Positions 1 to 7,377 of a DNA stretch of 64,000 nt are shown piece after piece. The stretch's first letter is position 1. Every line of letters starts with the position of its first letter. Position numbers and translations under genes: made by a program. Source of the stretch: Massilia eurypsychrophila (lineage in GTDB: Bacteria > Pseudomonadota > Gammaproteobacteria > Burkholderiales > Burkholderiaceae_D); assembly GCF_002760655.1 (NCBI RefSeq), contig NZ_PDOC01000010.1, positions 62,001-126,000 of the forward strand, in the 5' to 3' direction. Under the pieces are notes generated by a model. It saw only the letters and a list, made by a program, of their open reading frames with translations. It made no database searches and was not told the origin of the DNA.

Positions 1-338
1 TTGGCCACCTTGACCGCGACCGGCGCGGCAACTTCTTCAGCGACGACGTCGGCTTGCTTGACGGCAGCCAGCTTCGAGACGCGCTTGCGCACCACCGTCG
101 GCGTCGGCGCCGGCGCAGCGTCAGCCGCAGGCACGTCATCGATCGGCGCCGAATGGGCTTCGGCTGCTGCAGGGGCCACCGCCAGGCGCGAACGGGTCTT
201 GACGACGGTCACCGGGGCGGCGTCCTCGGTCTCGAGAAAGTACGAGGTCGCCGTTTTCGGGACGGCCAACGGCGCGGCCACTTTGCGCGGCGCCTTCTTG
301 GCGGTCAGTGTCAGGGTCTTGGCGGTGTTCTTGGTCAT
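1..338 (-). CDS. Ala/Lys/Val-rich protein, C-terminus cut off by the window edge
   Basis: The first 112 codons read leftwards from an ATG at 338 and run out of the window without a stop. GGAGAG lies 6-11 bases upstream, a good ribosome binding site. The protein starts MTKNTAKTLTLTAKKAPRKV and is rich in Ala, Pro, Val and Lys, with several KAP, KVA and RKR clusters and no signal peptide or membrane segment. This looks like a disordered basic N-terminus, as in histone-H1-like or nucleic-acid-binding proteins, but no family is recognisable from the part present. The open frame on the opposite strand over the same bases is judged a GC-rich shadow. Confidence 0.55.
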   Translation of the reverse strand, partial: MTKNTAKTLTLTAKKAPRKVAAPLAVPKTATSYFLETEDAAPVTVVKTRSRLAVAPAAAEAHSAPIDDVPAADAAPAPTPTVVRKRVSKLAAVKQADVVAEEVAAPVAVKVA

Positions 339-898
339 TAATAACTCTCCAGTCGCGGCGGTGCGCGCCAGCGAAGTCAAAAATCCAGCGGGGCCCGAAG
401 TGCCGGGCCCGATGGAAGGTGTTCGGGAATACCCCCTACCTGAGGGCGAGGCGGCCCAAAATCAAGCTGGGCGGAACGCGGCGGTGCCGAGTGGGGCCTG
501 GCGAAATCGGACGTGCTGTGATCAAAGTGGCGCTATGCATGGCAGAAAAAAAAAAGCCCGATACGGGACCGGGCTTGAATCTATTTTCCTAAGAGAATAG
601 AGGAGACAGGTGCAATTATGCCCGAAGCAAACGCATCACGATAATGAAAAGAACCCATAACCGTTATAACGAAAACTTATACTACGGGGCAACACTCGTT
701 TCTTCCATGCTCTCCGGTACGTCTGCGCTGCCTCAAGTCGTGCGCAGAGCAAGGGGCGGATCATACACGATTTCGCCTGACGCCGCTCGCCGGCGACGAC
801 TTCAGCCCCGACCCCGGCAGTGGCAAAACAACACGTCACCCAATTGCGGCCGCACTTACGAAAGTACCCATGCTATCCTTCCGGTTCCAGCTCTTACA
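339..898. other. 560-base non-coding region with a candidate small RNA
   Basis: No convincing protein-coding gene is seen between the leftward gene starting at 338 and the ProQ/FinO gene starting at 899. The region holds a strong leftward intrinsic terminator at 546-576. On the minus strand it also holds a possible promoter, TTGCCC (687-692) and TTATAA (664-669) with a 17-base spacer. A perfect short hairpin, CTGCGC/GCGCAG, lies around 723-747. The short frames here have no ribosome binding site or family features. Confidence 0.4.
546..576 (-). terminator. Rho-independent terminator reading leftwards
   Basis: On the minus strand the arms AAGCCCG (570-576 read leftwards) and CGGGCTT (554-560 read leftwards) close a 9-base loop and are followed by an uninterrupted run of ten T. 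It does not follow any recognisable leftward gene, so it either ends a small RNA made from about 660 or attenuates the leader of the gene starting at 338. Confidence 0.7.
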
Positions 899-1369
899 AT
901 GAAGTCAATGAATACAACTAGCCCTGTCGAGGAAGTCGTCGACACCCCGGCCCCCGCACCGGCCGCACCAGCGGCAATGAGTGCGCGTACCCTGCTCAAA
1001 CAACTGCAGCAACAGTTTCCCGCTTTCCGCAATTGCCTGCCGCTTGCCATCGGCATCGACAAGCAGTTGCTGGCGCGCCTGCCCGACCTCGACCGCAAGA
1101 CCATGCGCGCCGCGCTCGGCATCCACACCGGCTCGCTGCGCTACCTGCGCGCGATGGAAAAAGCGACGCTGCGCTACGACCTCGACGGCACAGCCGGCGC
1201 GGAAGTGACCGACACCCACCGCCTGCACGCCAAGGAAGTCTTGCAGCAGCGCTTCAAGAAAGAAGCCGAGCGCAAAAAGGCCGAACGCGACGCCGCCCAG
1301 GCCGAGGAAGCGAACCGGATGCGCCAGGAAAAGCTGCTGCAGCTGGCGTCGAAGTTCTCGCGCAACTAA
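899..1369 (+). CDS. ProQ/FinO-domain RNA chaperone
   Basis: A 156-residue protein with a short Pro/Ala-rich N-terminus, a ProQ/FinO domain at roughly residues 28-115 and a Lys/Glu/Arg-rich helical tail. Recognisable features are the LPLAIGI stretch followed by a helical run, the LRAALGIHTGSLRYL-like region typical of the fold, and a basic tail rich in AERKKAERDAA. ProQ/FinO proteins bind structured RNAs and stabilise or anneal small RNAs with mRNAs in the cytoplasm. The reading frame is open back to 644, but the domain begins only after 899. A second ATG lies at 908; neither start has a strong ribosome binding site. An exonuclease gene follows 7 bases after the stop, suggesting an RNA-metabolism pair. 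Confidence 0.85.
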   Translation: MKSMNTTSPVEEVVDTPAPAPAAPAAMSARTLLKQLQQQFPAFRNCLPLAIGIDKQLLARLPDLDRKTMRAALGIHTGSLRYLRAMEKATLRYDLDGTAGAEVTDTHRLHAKEVLQQRFKKEAERKKAERDAAQAEEANRMRQEKLLQLASKFSRN

Positions 1370-1376
1370 CGGGCTC

Positions 1377-1961
1377 ATGCTGACCGACCAGGAAGAATTG
1401 CTGCCGCCTTACGACGGCATCAAGCTGGCCGACGTGCGCATGGTCAAGTCCGACCGCGACGCCGCCGACGCCCTCAAGGCGCTGCTGGCGATGGACGTGC
1501 TCGGCTTCGATACCGAATCGAAGCCGACGTTCCTGAAAGGCGAAGCGTCGACCGGGCCGCACCTGGTGCAGCTCGCCACGGACGAGGCGGCCTACCTGTT
1601 CCAGATCGGCGCCATGCCGGCCGTCGCGGTGCTCAAGGCGGTGCTCGAATCGACCACGATCCTCAAGGTCGGGTTCGGCTTATCGGACGACGTCAAGCGC
1701 CTGAAAGCCAAGCTCGGCATCGAGACCAGCAATGTGCTTGATCTGTCGACGGCGCTGCGCAAGAATGAGCGCAACACGCTCGGCGCCAAGACGGCGGTGG
1801 CGCGCTTTTTCGGCCAGCGACTGCAAAAATCAAAGAAGATCACCACCACCAACTGGGCGCTGCCGCGGCTGACCGAAAAGCAGATCCTGTACGCCGCCGA
1901 CGACGCCCACGTGGCGCTGAAGATCTATCGCCGCTGGCGCATCGACCAGGCTGCGCAGTAA
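1377..1961 (+). CDS. RNase D-like 3'-5' exonuclease (DEDDy family)
   Basis: A 194-residue single-domain protein. The DEDDy exonuclease motifs are in order: FDTES with D45 and E47, VGFGLSDDVKRLK near residue 100, and LYAADDAH with Y172 and D176 near the end. The protein is about half the length of RNase D and lacks its HRDC domains, so it matches stand-alone DEDDy exonucleases acting on RNA or DNA 3' ends with two metal ions. It starts 7 bases after the ProQ/FinO gene and is probably cotranscribed with it. The natural substrate cannot be read from the sequence. Confidence 0.85.
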   Translation: MLTDQEELLPPYDGIKLADVRMVKSDRDAADALKALLAMDVLGFDTESKPTFLKGEASTGPHLVQLATDEAAYLFQIGAMPAVAVLKAVLESTTILKVGFGLSDDVKRLKAKLGIETSNVLDLSTALRKNERNTLGAKTAVARFFGQRLQKSKKITTTNWALPRLTEKQILYAADDAHVALKIYRRWRIDQAAQ

Positions 1962-1970
1962 CGCCTTAGG

Positions 1971-2456
1971 CTACGGTTCGCATTTCGCCCGCAGCAGCGG
2001 GAACTCGACCACGCGCTTCACACCTTTGCGAACTCCTTCAATGGTAGCCATCACGCGCGCATCGTCCTGGCGCAGGTAGGTCACGCGCTGCGGAAAATCG
2101 TGCGCCGTGTTTTCGAACACGATTTCCGAGTCGCTCATGCGTATTTGCGTGAACGTGGCTTCCGCCTGGCCGGCGGGAATCGCCGTAAACAGCAGCCGGC
2201 CGTCGGGCGATTCGTGAATGCGCATGAATTCGAAGTCGACCGTCCTGCCAGCCTTCACCGTGCGCGCCATGCCGAGCATCGTCGCGCCGACCGGCTGCAT
2301 CCATTGCTCGCCCGAGCCGGCCTGCTTCCCTTCGCTGGTCCAGCAGCCGGCCAGCCACGCCAGCCCGGCTACCTTCTGCGCGCTTGCCGGCGCACAGACA
2401 CTGGCCAGCACGACGATCGACGTGGCGGCGCGAACAGCGTTCAATATTTGCGGCAT
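1971..2456 (-). CDS. DUF6265-type exported protein
   Basis: A 161-residue protein with a cleavable signal peptide ending at PASAQ. The conserved start of the domain, LAWLAGCWTSEG, follows, then GEQWMQPVGATMLGM, and later FENTAHDFPQRVTYLR. This arrangement is typical of DUF6265, small beta-rich secreted proteins of unknown function. It converges with the exonuclease gene 9 bases away. A periplasmic or surface location is inferred from the signal peptide only. Confidence 0.75.
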   Translation of the reverse strand: MPQILNAVRAATSIVVLASVCAPASAQKVAGLAWLAGCWTSEGKQAGSGEQWMQPVGATMLGMARTVKAGRTVDFEFMRIHESPDGRLLFTAIPAGQAEATFTQIRMSDSEIVFENTAHDFPQRVTYLRQDDARVMATIEGVRKGVKRVVEFPLLRAKCEP

Positions 2457-2516
2457 CGGATTCTCCGTGGGGCACGTGTGAAGTATGGTGTGGGTATTGT
2501 ATAGAGGAGTGTAGCG

Positions 2517-3062
2517 ATGGAGCCAACAATTCTTGCCGAACTGATAGCGACTTTACGGGAGCGCTTCGCGAAAAACGTTCGCCGCCACGAGGGGCTAGCC
2601 TGGGCGCAGGTGCAGGCCAAACTCGAGGCCAGTCCCGGCAAGCTGAAGGCGCTGCACGAGATGGAGATCAGCGGCGGCGAACCGGACGTCGTGGGTGTCG
2701 ATGAAGCGACCGGCGAGTTCATCTTCTGCGACTGTTCGCCGGCAACGCCAAGCGGCCGGCGCTGCCTGTGCTATGACCGCGCCGCGCTCGACGCGCGCAA
2801 GGAAAACAAGCCGCGCGGCGGCGCCCTCGAGATGGCTTCGACGATGGGGATCGAGGTGCTGACCGAAGACCAGTACCGGCAGCTGCAGGCGCTCGGAGAA
2901 TTCGACCGCAAGACGTCGAGCTGGGTGCTAACGCCGCCGGCGATCCGAAAGCTTGGCGGCGCCCTGTTTTGCGACCGGCGCTACGACCAGGTCTTCCTGT
3001 ATCACAACGGCGCTGAATCGTACTACGCCGCGCGCGGTTTTCGCGGCCGGCTCAAGGTCTAG
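2517..3062 (+). CDS. DUF4256 family protein
   Basis: A 181-residue cytosolic protein. It opens with a helix containing LRERFAKNVRRHEG, followed by LHEMEISGGEPDVVG, the Cys-containing segment FCDCSPATPSGRRCLCYD, and an aromatic C-terminus. The order matches DUF4256, a family with no assigned reaction. A GAGGAG ribosome binding site precedes the ATG. Its last 11 bases overlap the 3' end of the small leftward membrane-protein gene, so the two transcripts are antisense to one another there. Confidence 0.8.
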   Translation: MEPTILAELIATLRERFAKNVRRHEGLAWAQVQAKLEASPGKLKALHEMEISGGEPDVVGVDEATGEFIFCDCSPATPSGRRCLCYDRAALDARKENKPRGGALEMASTMGIEVLTEDQYRQLQALGEFDRKTSSWVLTPPAIRKLGGALFCDRRYDQVFLYHNGAESYYAARGFRGRLKV

Positions 3063-3237
3063 GATCGGGCTTGCGCACGCAGGCAGCGCCGTACCCGACC
3101 AGGCCGATCAAGACCAGCACGATCGGAATCAGGCCAGGCTCGCTGTCGGCGTAGATCTTTGCCGCCATGAGGACGGCGCCGATCGCCAGGATGATCATGG
3201 AAAGCGTCTTGTGCAGCTTTGTTGTCGAGGTGCGCAT
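3052..3237 (-). CDS. Small membrane protein
   Basis: A 61-residue protein with two hydrophobic helices (about residues 12-28 and 35-53) joined by a short polar turn, a basic N-terminus and a polar KPDPRP tail. It is probably a two-pass inner membrane peptide. No family is recognised. The gene converges on and overlaps the DUF4256 gene by 11 bases. A coding role is supported by the coherent topology but not by known homology. Confidence 0.5.
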   Translation of the reverse strand: MRTSTTKLHKTLSMIILAIGAVLMAAKIYADSEPGLIPIVLVLIGLVGYGAACVRKPDPRP

Positions 3238-3389
3238 CGTTCGCTCCGGTGTGTGGGTTTGGCGCCATCATCGCGCAGCATTGTGCGGGCATCGTGAAGT
3301 CCGCGTGAAGCGTGAACCGTCCTGATCTTGCCAAACACGCTATCCTTGAGGCTTGGCGCCCCAGCGCGATTTCTACAGCAAAGTTTCCC

Positions 3390-4094
3390 ATGCCCTCCAC
3401 CGCTAGCACGGCCCGCATCGCCGTCCTGTTGTTCATCGGCGCCCTGCCCGCCATCGCCGCCGACCGGCCCGCGGTGCTGCCCGACACCATGGCGCAGCGC
3501 GTCATCGCCTGCACGTCGTGCCACGCCAAGGACCAGGGGACCGATGCGTTTTTCCCGCGCATCTCCGGCAAGCCGGCCGGCTACCTGTACAACCAGCTGA
3601 TCAACTTTCGCGAAGGCCGCCGCCAGTATCCTTTGATGACCTACATGGTCGACTACCTGCCCGACGCCTACCTGCGCGAGATCGCCGAGCACTTTGCGGC
3701 GCAGCACCTGCCGGCGCCGCCGATCCAGCCGACTGCCGTATCGCAGGCCGTGCTCGAGCGCGGCAGGCAGCTGGTGCTGCAGGGCGACTCCGCCATCAAG
3801 GTACCCGCCTGCATCGCCTGCCACGGCGAGAAACTGACCGGCGTGGCGCCCGCCATTCCCGGCCTGGCCGGCTTGCCGCGCGATTACGTCAACGCCCAGT
3901 TCGGCGCGTGGCGCAACAAGGCGCGCCGCGCCCATGCGCCCGATTGCATGGCCGACATCGCCAATCGCCTGAGCCTGGCCGACGTCGCCGCCATCTCCAG
4001 CTGGCTCGGTGCGCGCCCATTGCCGGCCGATCCGGCGCCGGCCGTCGCCATCGCCCGCCCGCTGCCGATACCCTGCGGCAGCACGCCGGACTGA
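3390..4094 (+). CDS. Diheme cytochrome c (c4/c553 type)
   Basis: A 234-residue periplasmic protein. A signal peptide ending near AIAAD is followed by two cytochrome c domains with covalent heme sites CTSCH (41-45) and CIACH (141-145). YMVDYLP and related segments supply likely Met ligands, as in cytochrome c4 and alcohol-dehydrogenase-linked diheme proteins. The start at 3390 was chosen because it directly precedes the signal peptide; the frame is open further upstream. The triheme cytochrome gene begins 7 bases after the stop, so the two should be cotranscribed and may form one electron-transfer unit between a periplasmic dehydrogenase and an oxidase. Confidence 0.88.
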   Translation: MPSTASTARIAVLLFIGALPAIAADRPAVLPDTMAQRVIACTSCHAKDQGTDAFFPRISGKPAGYLYNQLINFREGRRQYPLMTYMVDYLPDAYLREIAEHFAAQHLPAPPIQPTAVSQAVLERGRQLVLQGDSAIKVPACIACHGEKLTGVAPAIPGLAGLPRDYVNAQFGAWRNKARRAHAPDCMADIANRLSLADVAAISSWLGARPLPADPAPAVAIARPLPIPCGSTPD

Positions 4095-4101
4095 GACCGC
4101 C

Positions 4102-5376
4102 ATGACCCGTAAAATCCTGATCGTTCTCGCCGCCCTGGCGGCCGCCGTCCTGCTGGCCGTGATCGTCGCCTGGCCGCGCGAGCAATTCGTGCCGGCGGCG
4201 TCGCCGGCCGCAGTCGCATCCACGCCGGAAAACATTGCGCGCGGCGCCTACCTGGCGGCCGCCGGCGACTGCATGGCCTGCCACACGGTGCGCGGCGGCG
4301 AGAAGTACGCCGGTGGCCGGGCGATGGAAACGCCGTTCGGCGAGCTGCACGTGCCGAACATCACGTCCGACCGCGACACCGGCATTGGCGCCTGGAGCGC
4401 GGACGACTTCTGGCGCGCGCTGCACAACGGCAAGTCGCGCGATGGCCGCCTGCTCTACCCGGCCTTCCCGTACACCAACTACACCAAGGTCACCCGCGCC
4501 GACGCCGATGCGATGTATGCCTTTTTCCAAAGCGTGCCTGCCGTCAAGCGGAGGAACACCCCGCACCGGCTCAACTTTCCCTACAACCAGCAGATCGCGC
4601 TGGCCGGCTGGCGCCTGATGTACTTCACGCCTGGCGTGTTCGAGCCGGTGCCGGCGCAGTCGCCGGCGTGGAATCGCGGCGCTTACCTGGTCGAAGGACT
4701 TGGCCACTGCAGCGCTTGCCACAGCCCGCGCAACGCCGCCGGCGCCATCGAAGGCGGCCTTGGCGGCGGCCTGATTCCGACCATCGGCTGGTACGCGCCG
4801 TCGCTGACGTCGGATGCGGAAGCGGGCCTGGGCAGCTGGGCGGTGCCGGAAATCGTCCAGCTGCTCAAAACCGGGCAGTCGCCGCGCTCCACCGTGTTCG
4901 GGCCGATGGCCGAAGTGGTCTTCAAGAGCCTGCAGCACGTCAGGGAACCGGACGTGGCGGCGATGGCGATTTACCTCAAATCGCTGCCGGCCGCACCAGC
5001 GCCGACGCGCGAGCCGATCAAGGGGCCGCAGGTCGACCAGCTTATCGCGCAAGGCAAGAACCTCTACGAGACGCACTGCATCGATTGCCACGGCGCCGAC
5101 GGCAAGGGCTTGCCGCCGGCCTACCCGCCGCTGGCAGGCAACCGCGCCATCACGATGGATCACTCGGTCAATGCGGTGCGCATCGTGCTCAATGGCGGCT
5201 TCGCGCCCGGCACCGCCGGCAATCCGCGCCCGTACGGCATGCCGCCGTTCAGCCATCTCCTCGACGACGCAGAGGTCGCCGCGGTGGCGAGCTACATCCG
5301 CGCCAGCTGGGGCAACACGGCGCCGCCGGTCAGCACCGCCGAAGTGAATCGCTACCGCAGCACGCCACTCGACTAA
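4102..5376 (+). CDS. Triheme cytochrome c, dehydrogenase electron-acceptor subunit type
   Basis: A 424-residue protein with an N-terminal signal anchor and three cytochrome c domains with heme sites CMACH (57-61), CSACH (203-207) and CIDCH (326-330). Length, spacing and the motif RGAYLAAAGDCMACHT match the cytochrome subunit of membrane-bound alcohol, aldehyde, gluconate or sorbitol dehydrogenases, which carries electrons to ubiquinone or a terminal oxidase. No dehydrogenase subunit is adjacent. A GMC oxidoreductase with a small Tat subunit, the usual partners, lies about 18 kb away at 23761-25880. The gene ends directly before an inverted-repeat cluster. Confidence 0.88.
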   Translation: MTRKILIVLAALAAAVLLAVIVAWPREQFVPAASPAAVASTPENIARGAYLAAAGDCMACHTVRGGEKYAGGRAMETPFGELHVPNITSDRDTGIGAWSADDFWRALHNGKSRDGRLLYPAFPYTNYTKVTRADADAMYAFFQSVPAVKRRNTPHRLNFPYNQQIALAGWRLMYFTPGVFEPVPAQSPAWNRGAYLVEGLGHCSACHSPRNAAGAIEGGLGGGLIPTIGWYAPSLTSDAEAGLGSWAVPEIVQLLKTGQSPRSTVFGPMAEVVFKSLQHVREPDVAAMAIYLKSLPAAPAPTREPIKGPQVDQLIAQGKNLYETHCIDCHGADGKGLPPAYPPLAGNRAITMDHSVNAVRIVLNGGFAPGTAGNPRPYGMPPFSHLLDDAEVAAVASYIRASWGNTAPPVSTAEVNRYRSTPLD

Positions 5377-5413
5377 AAGCTGGTGTCAGGTCTGACATTC
5401 GGACATTTCGATG
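5377..5413 (+). repeat. Intergenic repeat unit, direct copy
   Basis: First copy of a unit with core CAGGTCTGACATTCGGACA, beginning one base after the stop of the triheme cytochrome gene. A second copy, identical over at least 37 bases, starts 41 bases further on (5418). The same core recurs near 19.9 and 29.4 kb in this window. Confidence 0.85.
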
Positions 5414-5417
5414 ATAG

Positions 5418-5487
5418 AAGCTGGTGTCAGGTCTGACATTCGGACATTTCGATGTTGGAATGTCCGAATGTCAGACCTGACACCAGC
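5418..5487. repeat. Long inverted repeat of the CAGGTCTGACATTCGGACA family
   Basis: A direct copy (5418-5454) and an inverted copy (5459-5487) can fold into a stem of about 29 base pairs with a loop of roughly 10 bases. It sits between the convergent cytochrome gene (ends 5376) and the PilT-like gene (ends 5497), where it may act as a two-way transcription terminator or mRNA stabiliser. No T-run follows, so Rho-independent termination in the strict sense is not shown. Confidence 0.85.
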
Positions 5488-5496
5488 GTTGCGGCG

Positions 5497-6618
5497 CTAC
5501 ACCATGTCGGCAAAGCCGAGCCGGTCGGTGGTGGCGTTGCGCGCGTCGTCGACGCTGATCTTGTGGCCCGACAGCAGCGCTTCGAGCGACGCGTTCATCG
5601 TGTGGCAGCCGGCATCGGTGGTGCTGTTCATGTGCGCGCGGATGCCGGAAATGTTGCCCGTCTCGAGCATGCGCGTCAGCGCCGGCCCCGGCGTCAGGCA
5701 TTCGGTGGCCAGGTAGTAGCGGTTGCCCTCGCTCGACGGCAGCAGCGCCTGGCACAGCACGCCGCGCAGGGCATACGCCAGCGCCTGCGACTGCGCTTCC
5801 GAGTTGCCCAGCAGGCGAATCATCTTCTGCAAGCCCAGCTCGGTCGAGCGCGCGTGCAGCGAGGCGAGCACCAGCGGGCCCGATTCGGCCAGCGCCAGCG
5901 CTTCCTGCGCCGTCTGCGCATCGCGGATTTCGCCGATGACGATCACGTCCGGGCGCTCGCGCAGCGCGTCCAGCGCGCCCAGGTAGTAGCTCTCGACGTC
6001 GCCGTCGACGCCCACTTCGCGCTGCGTGACGATGCACTTGCGCTGCGGGATCAAGGTCTCGACCGGGTCTTCGATGGTGATGATGTGGCCCGAGCGCTGC
6101 TTGTTGATCTCGTCAAGCATCGAGGCGATCGTCGTCGACTTGCCCTGGCAGGTGTCGCCGATGATCAGCACCAGGCCGCTGGTGAGCTTAGCGAATTCCT
6201 GCTCGTCGCGATGCAGCCCCAGCTCGGCCAGCGCCACCGGCTCCTTCGGAAAGCGCCGGATGACGCAGCCAAGCCGCTTCTTGCCCTGGAAAGTAAAACA
6301 GTTGGCGCGGATGCGCGCCGTGTGCAGGTCGATCGAGCGGTCGAACGCGCGATCGGCGATCCGCTCGGACCAGTTCGGCTCGATGACTTCGAAGAACTCT
6401 TCCAGCTCCTCCTTGGTGATCGGCGAATCGGTCACCGCCACCAGACCCTTCGGCTGGCGCAGCATCAGGGGGCTGTTCTGGTGGATGATGATGTCGGAAA
6501 AAATCAGCCGCGAGTTGAGCAGGTGCAGGATCTGCTCGACGAGCGTGCCGAACACCGGATGGTCTTCATTTTCGACGTACGACAGGGTGCGAATCTGGGA
6601 GGACTGGTGATTTTCCAT
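5497..6618 (-). CDS. PilT/PilU-like type IV pilus retraction ATPase
   Basis: A 373-residue cytosolic ATPase of the secretion/pilus superfamily. The N-terminal domain has the SDIIIHQNSPLMLRQ stretch typical of PilT. The P-loop is GDTCQGKST (154-162), where most PilT proteins read GPTGSGKST. The Walker B region is VIVIGEIRD near 225-232, and the His-box region reads LASLHARS instead of the usual HTTS. Length fits PilT/PilU. No other pilus gene is nearby, so this is an orphan paralogue. A strong TATAAT -10 box lies at 6656-6661 on the minus strand, 32 or so bases before a likely transcription start close to the ATG. Confidence 0.82.
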   Translation of the reverse strand: MENHQSSQIRTLSYVENEDHPVFGTLVEQILHLLNSRLIFSDIIIHQNSPLMLRQPKGLVAVTDSPITKEELEEFFEVIEPNWSERIADRAFDRSIDLHTARIRANCFTFQGKKRLGCVIRRFPKEPVALAELGLHRDEQEFAKLTSGLVLIIGDTCQGKSTTIASMLDEINKQRSGHIITIEDPVETLIPQRKCIVTQREVGVDGDVESYYLGALDALRERPDVIVIGEIRDAQTAQEALALAESGPLVLASLHARSTELGLQKMIRLLGNSEAQSQALAYALRGVLCQALLPSSEGNRYYLATECLTPGPALTRMLETGNISGIRAHMNSTTDAGCHTMNASLEALLSGHKISVDDARNATTDRLGFADMV

Positions 6619-6655
6619 CGGGCGGACTCGGCAGGTGAGAGTGTGAATGGCGCCA

Positions 6656-6661
6656 ATTATA
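6656..6661 (-). promoter_or_regulatory. -10 box upstream of the PilT-like gene
   Basis: A perfect TATAAT reads leftwards 38 bases before the start codon at 6618, within an AT-rich stretch that contrasts with the surrounding GC-rich DNA. No good -35 box is seen at the right distance, so the promoter may need an activator. Confidence 0.45.
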
Positions 6662-6738
6662 AGACCATCATCGACAAAAAGATTGCATTATCGAAATATA
6701 ATTTTTGTCGCCACAATCGCCTGCCGGCGCCGGCCCGA

Positions 6739-7377
6739 TCAGCGGAAGCGGTTGCGGTGCCCGGTCTTCAAATCGAGCGAAAACTTGACGCCGCCATCGG
6801 TGACGATCACTTCGTCGGGCGGCTCGTCGCCGGCCAGCGCGCCGGCCACCAGCGGCAGCCCTTCGCCCTTGCGCACCAGGTCGTCGCAGCGCTCGTAGAC
6901 GTTCTTGCAGCCGGTGCCTGCCAGCAGCGCCTGCACGATCGGCACCTTCCACGCCTCGACGCCGCCGGCCTGGAATTCGCAGATCAGGTAGCCGTCCTTG
7001 CCGCCGAACGATTCGACCAACAGGCCCGGCAAGCCGTCCGCCTCGGCGTTGACCAGCTTGACGACCTGGTCCGGCCTGGCCTTCTTCGCCGCCGGCGCGC
7101 TCTTGGCCAGCGCCGCCTGCACGCGGCCCTTGATCAGCGCATGGTCGACCGGCTGCGCCTCGTCGAACGTCCACACGCGCGCGCGGATCTGCGACTTCGA
7201 GTTGTACGCGGCGCGCGCCAGAAATTTCTTCGCCGACGACTGCACCACGGCGGTCGAGCCGGGCTTCATCTTTTCGTTCGGCTTGCCGTCGACCTTGTCG
7301 ATGGCGGACGCGTAAATCCAGGGTTCGCCGGCCAGCAGGCTCTTTTCCTTGCCCTGTATGATGGTAATGATAAGCAT
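6739..7377 (-). CDS. RlmI-like 23S rRNA methyltransferase, truncated after the N-terminal half
   Basis: A 212-residue product that matches only the first half of RlmI-type class I methyltransferases (m5C1962 of 23S rRNA, usually near 390-400 residues). An N-terminal PUA domain (GEPWIYASAIDKVDGK) is followed by the central domain (LPGLLVESFGGKDGYLICEF) up to the segment GGVKFSLDLKTGH. The frame then stops just where the family normally continues with FYLDQR and the SAM-binding Rossmann domain. Only 120 AT-rich bases separate the stop from the next gene, and no frame there encodes the missing part. It should not be catalytically active and is probably a decayed gene. The start at 7377 was chosen because the PUA domain begins there. 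Confidence 0.7.
   Translation of the reverse strand: MLIITIIQGKEKSLLAGEPWIYASAIDKVDGKPNEKMKPGSTAVVQSSAKKFLARAAYNSKSQIRARVWTFDEAQPVDHALIKGRVQAALAKSAPAAKKARPDQVVKLVNAEADGLPGLLVESFGGKDGYLICEFQAGGVEAWKVPIVQALLAGTGCKNVYERCDDLVRKGEGLPLVAGALAGDEPPDEVIVTDGGVKFSLDLKTGHRNRFR

Noticed and set aside
1-600. Rightward open frame of about 200 codons at the window start
   Set aside because: It is antisense to the leftward partial gene, which has a proper ribosome binding site. The frame is Ala/Gly/Thr-rich and has no family features, as expected for the shadow of a GC-rich gene.
636-839. Leftward frame of 67 codons near the ProQ/FinO gene
   Set aside because: No ribosome binding site or family features. 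The region is better explained as a small RNA or leader.
644-898. Upstream extension of the ProQ/FinO gene to an ATG at 644
   Set aside because: The added 85 residues are unrelated to the domain and rich in Arg/Ser; homologous sequence begins only after the ATG at 899.
3889-5256. Leftward frame of 455 codons over the cytochrome genes
   Set aside because: The opposite strand carries five CxxCH heme motifs in two recognised cytochromes; this frame has none of a real protein's features.
5377-5454. Two direct repeats at a 41-base step, considered as a CRISPR array
   Set aside because: Only two direct copies with a 4-base gap between identical units, followed by an inverted copy. There is no spacer diversity and no cas gene.
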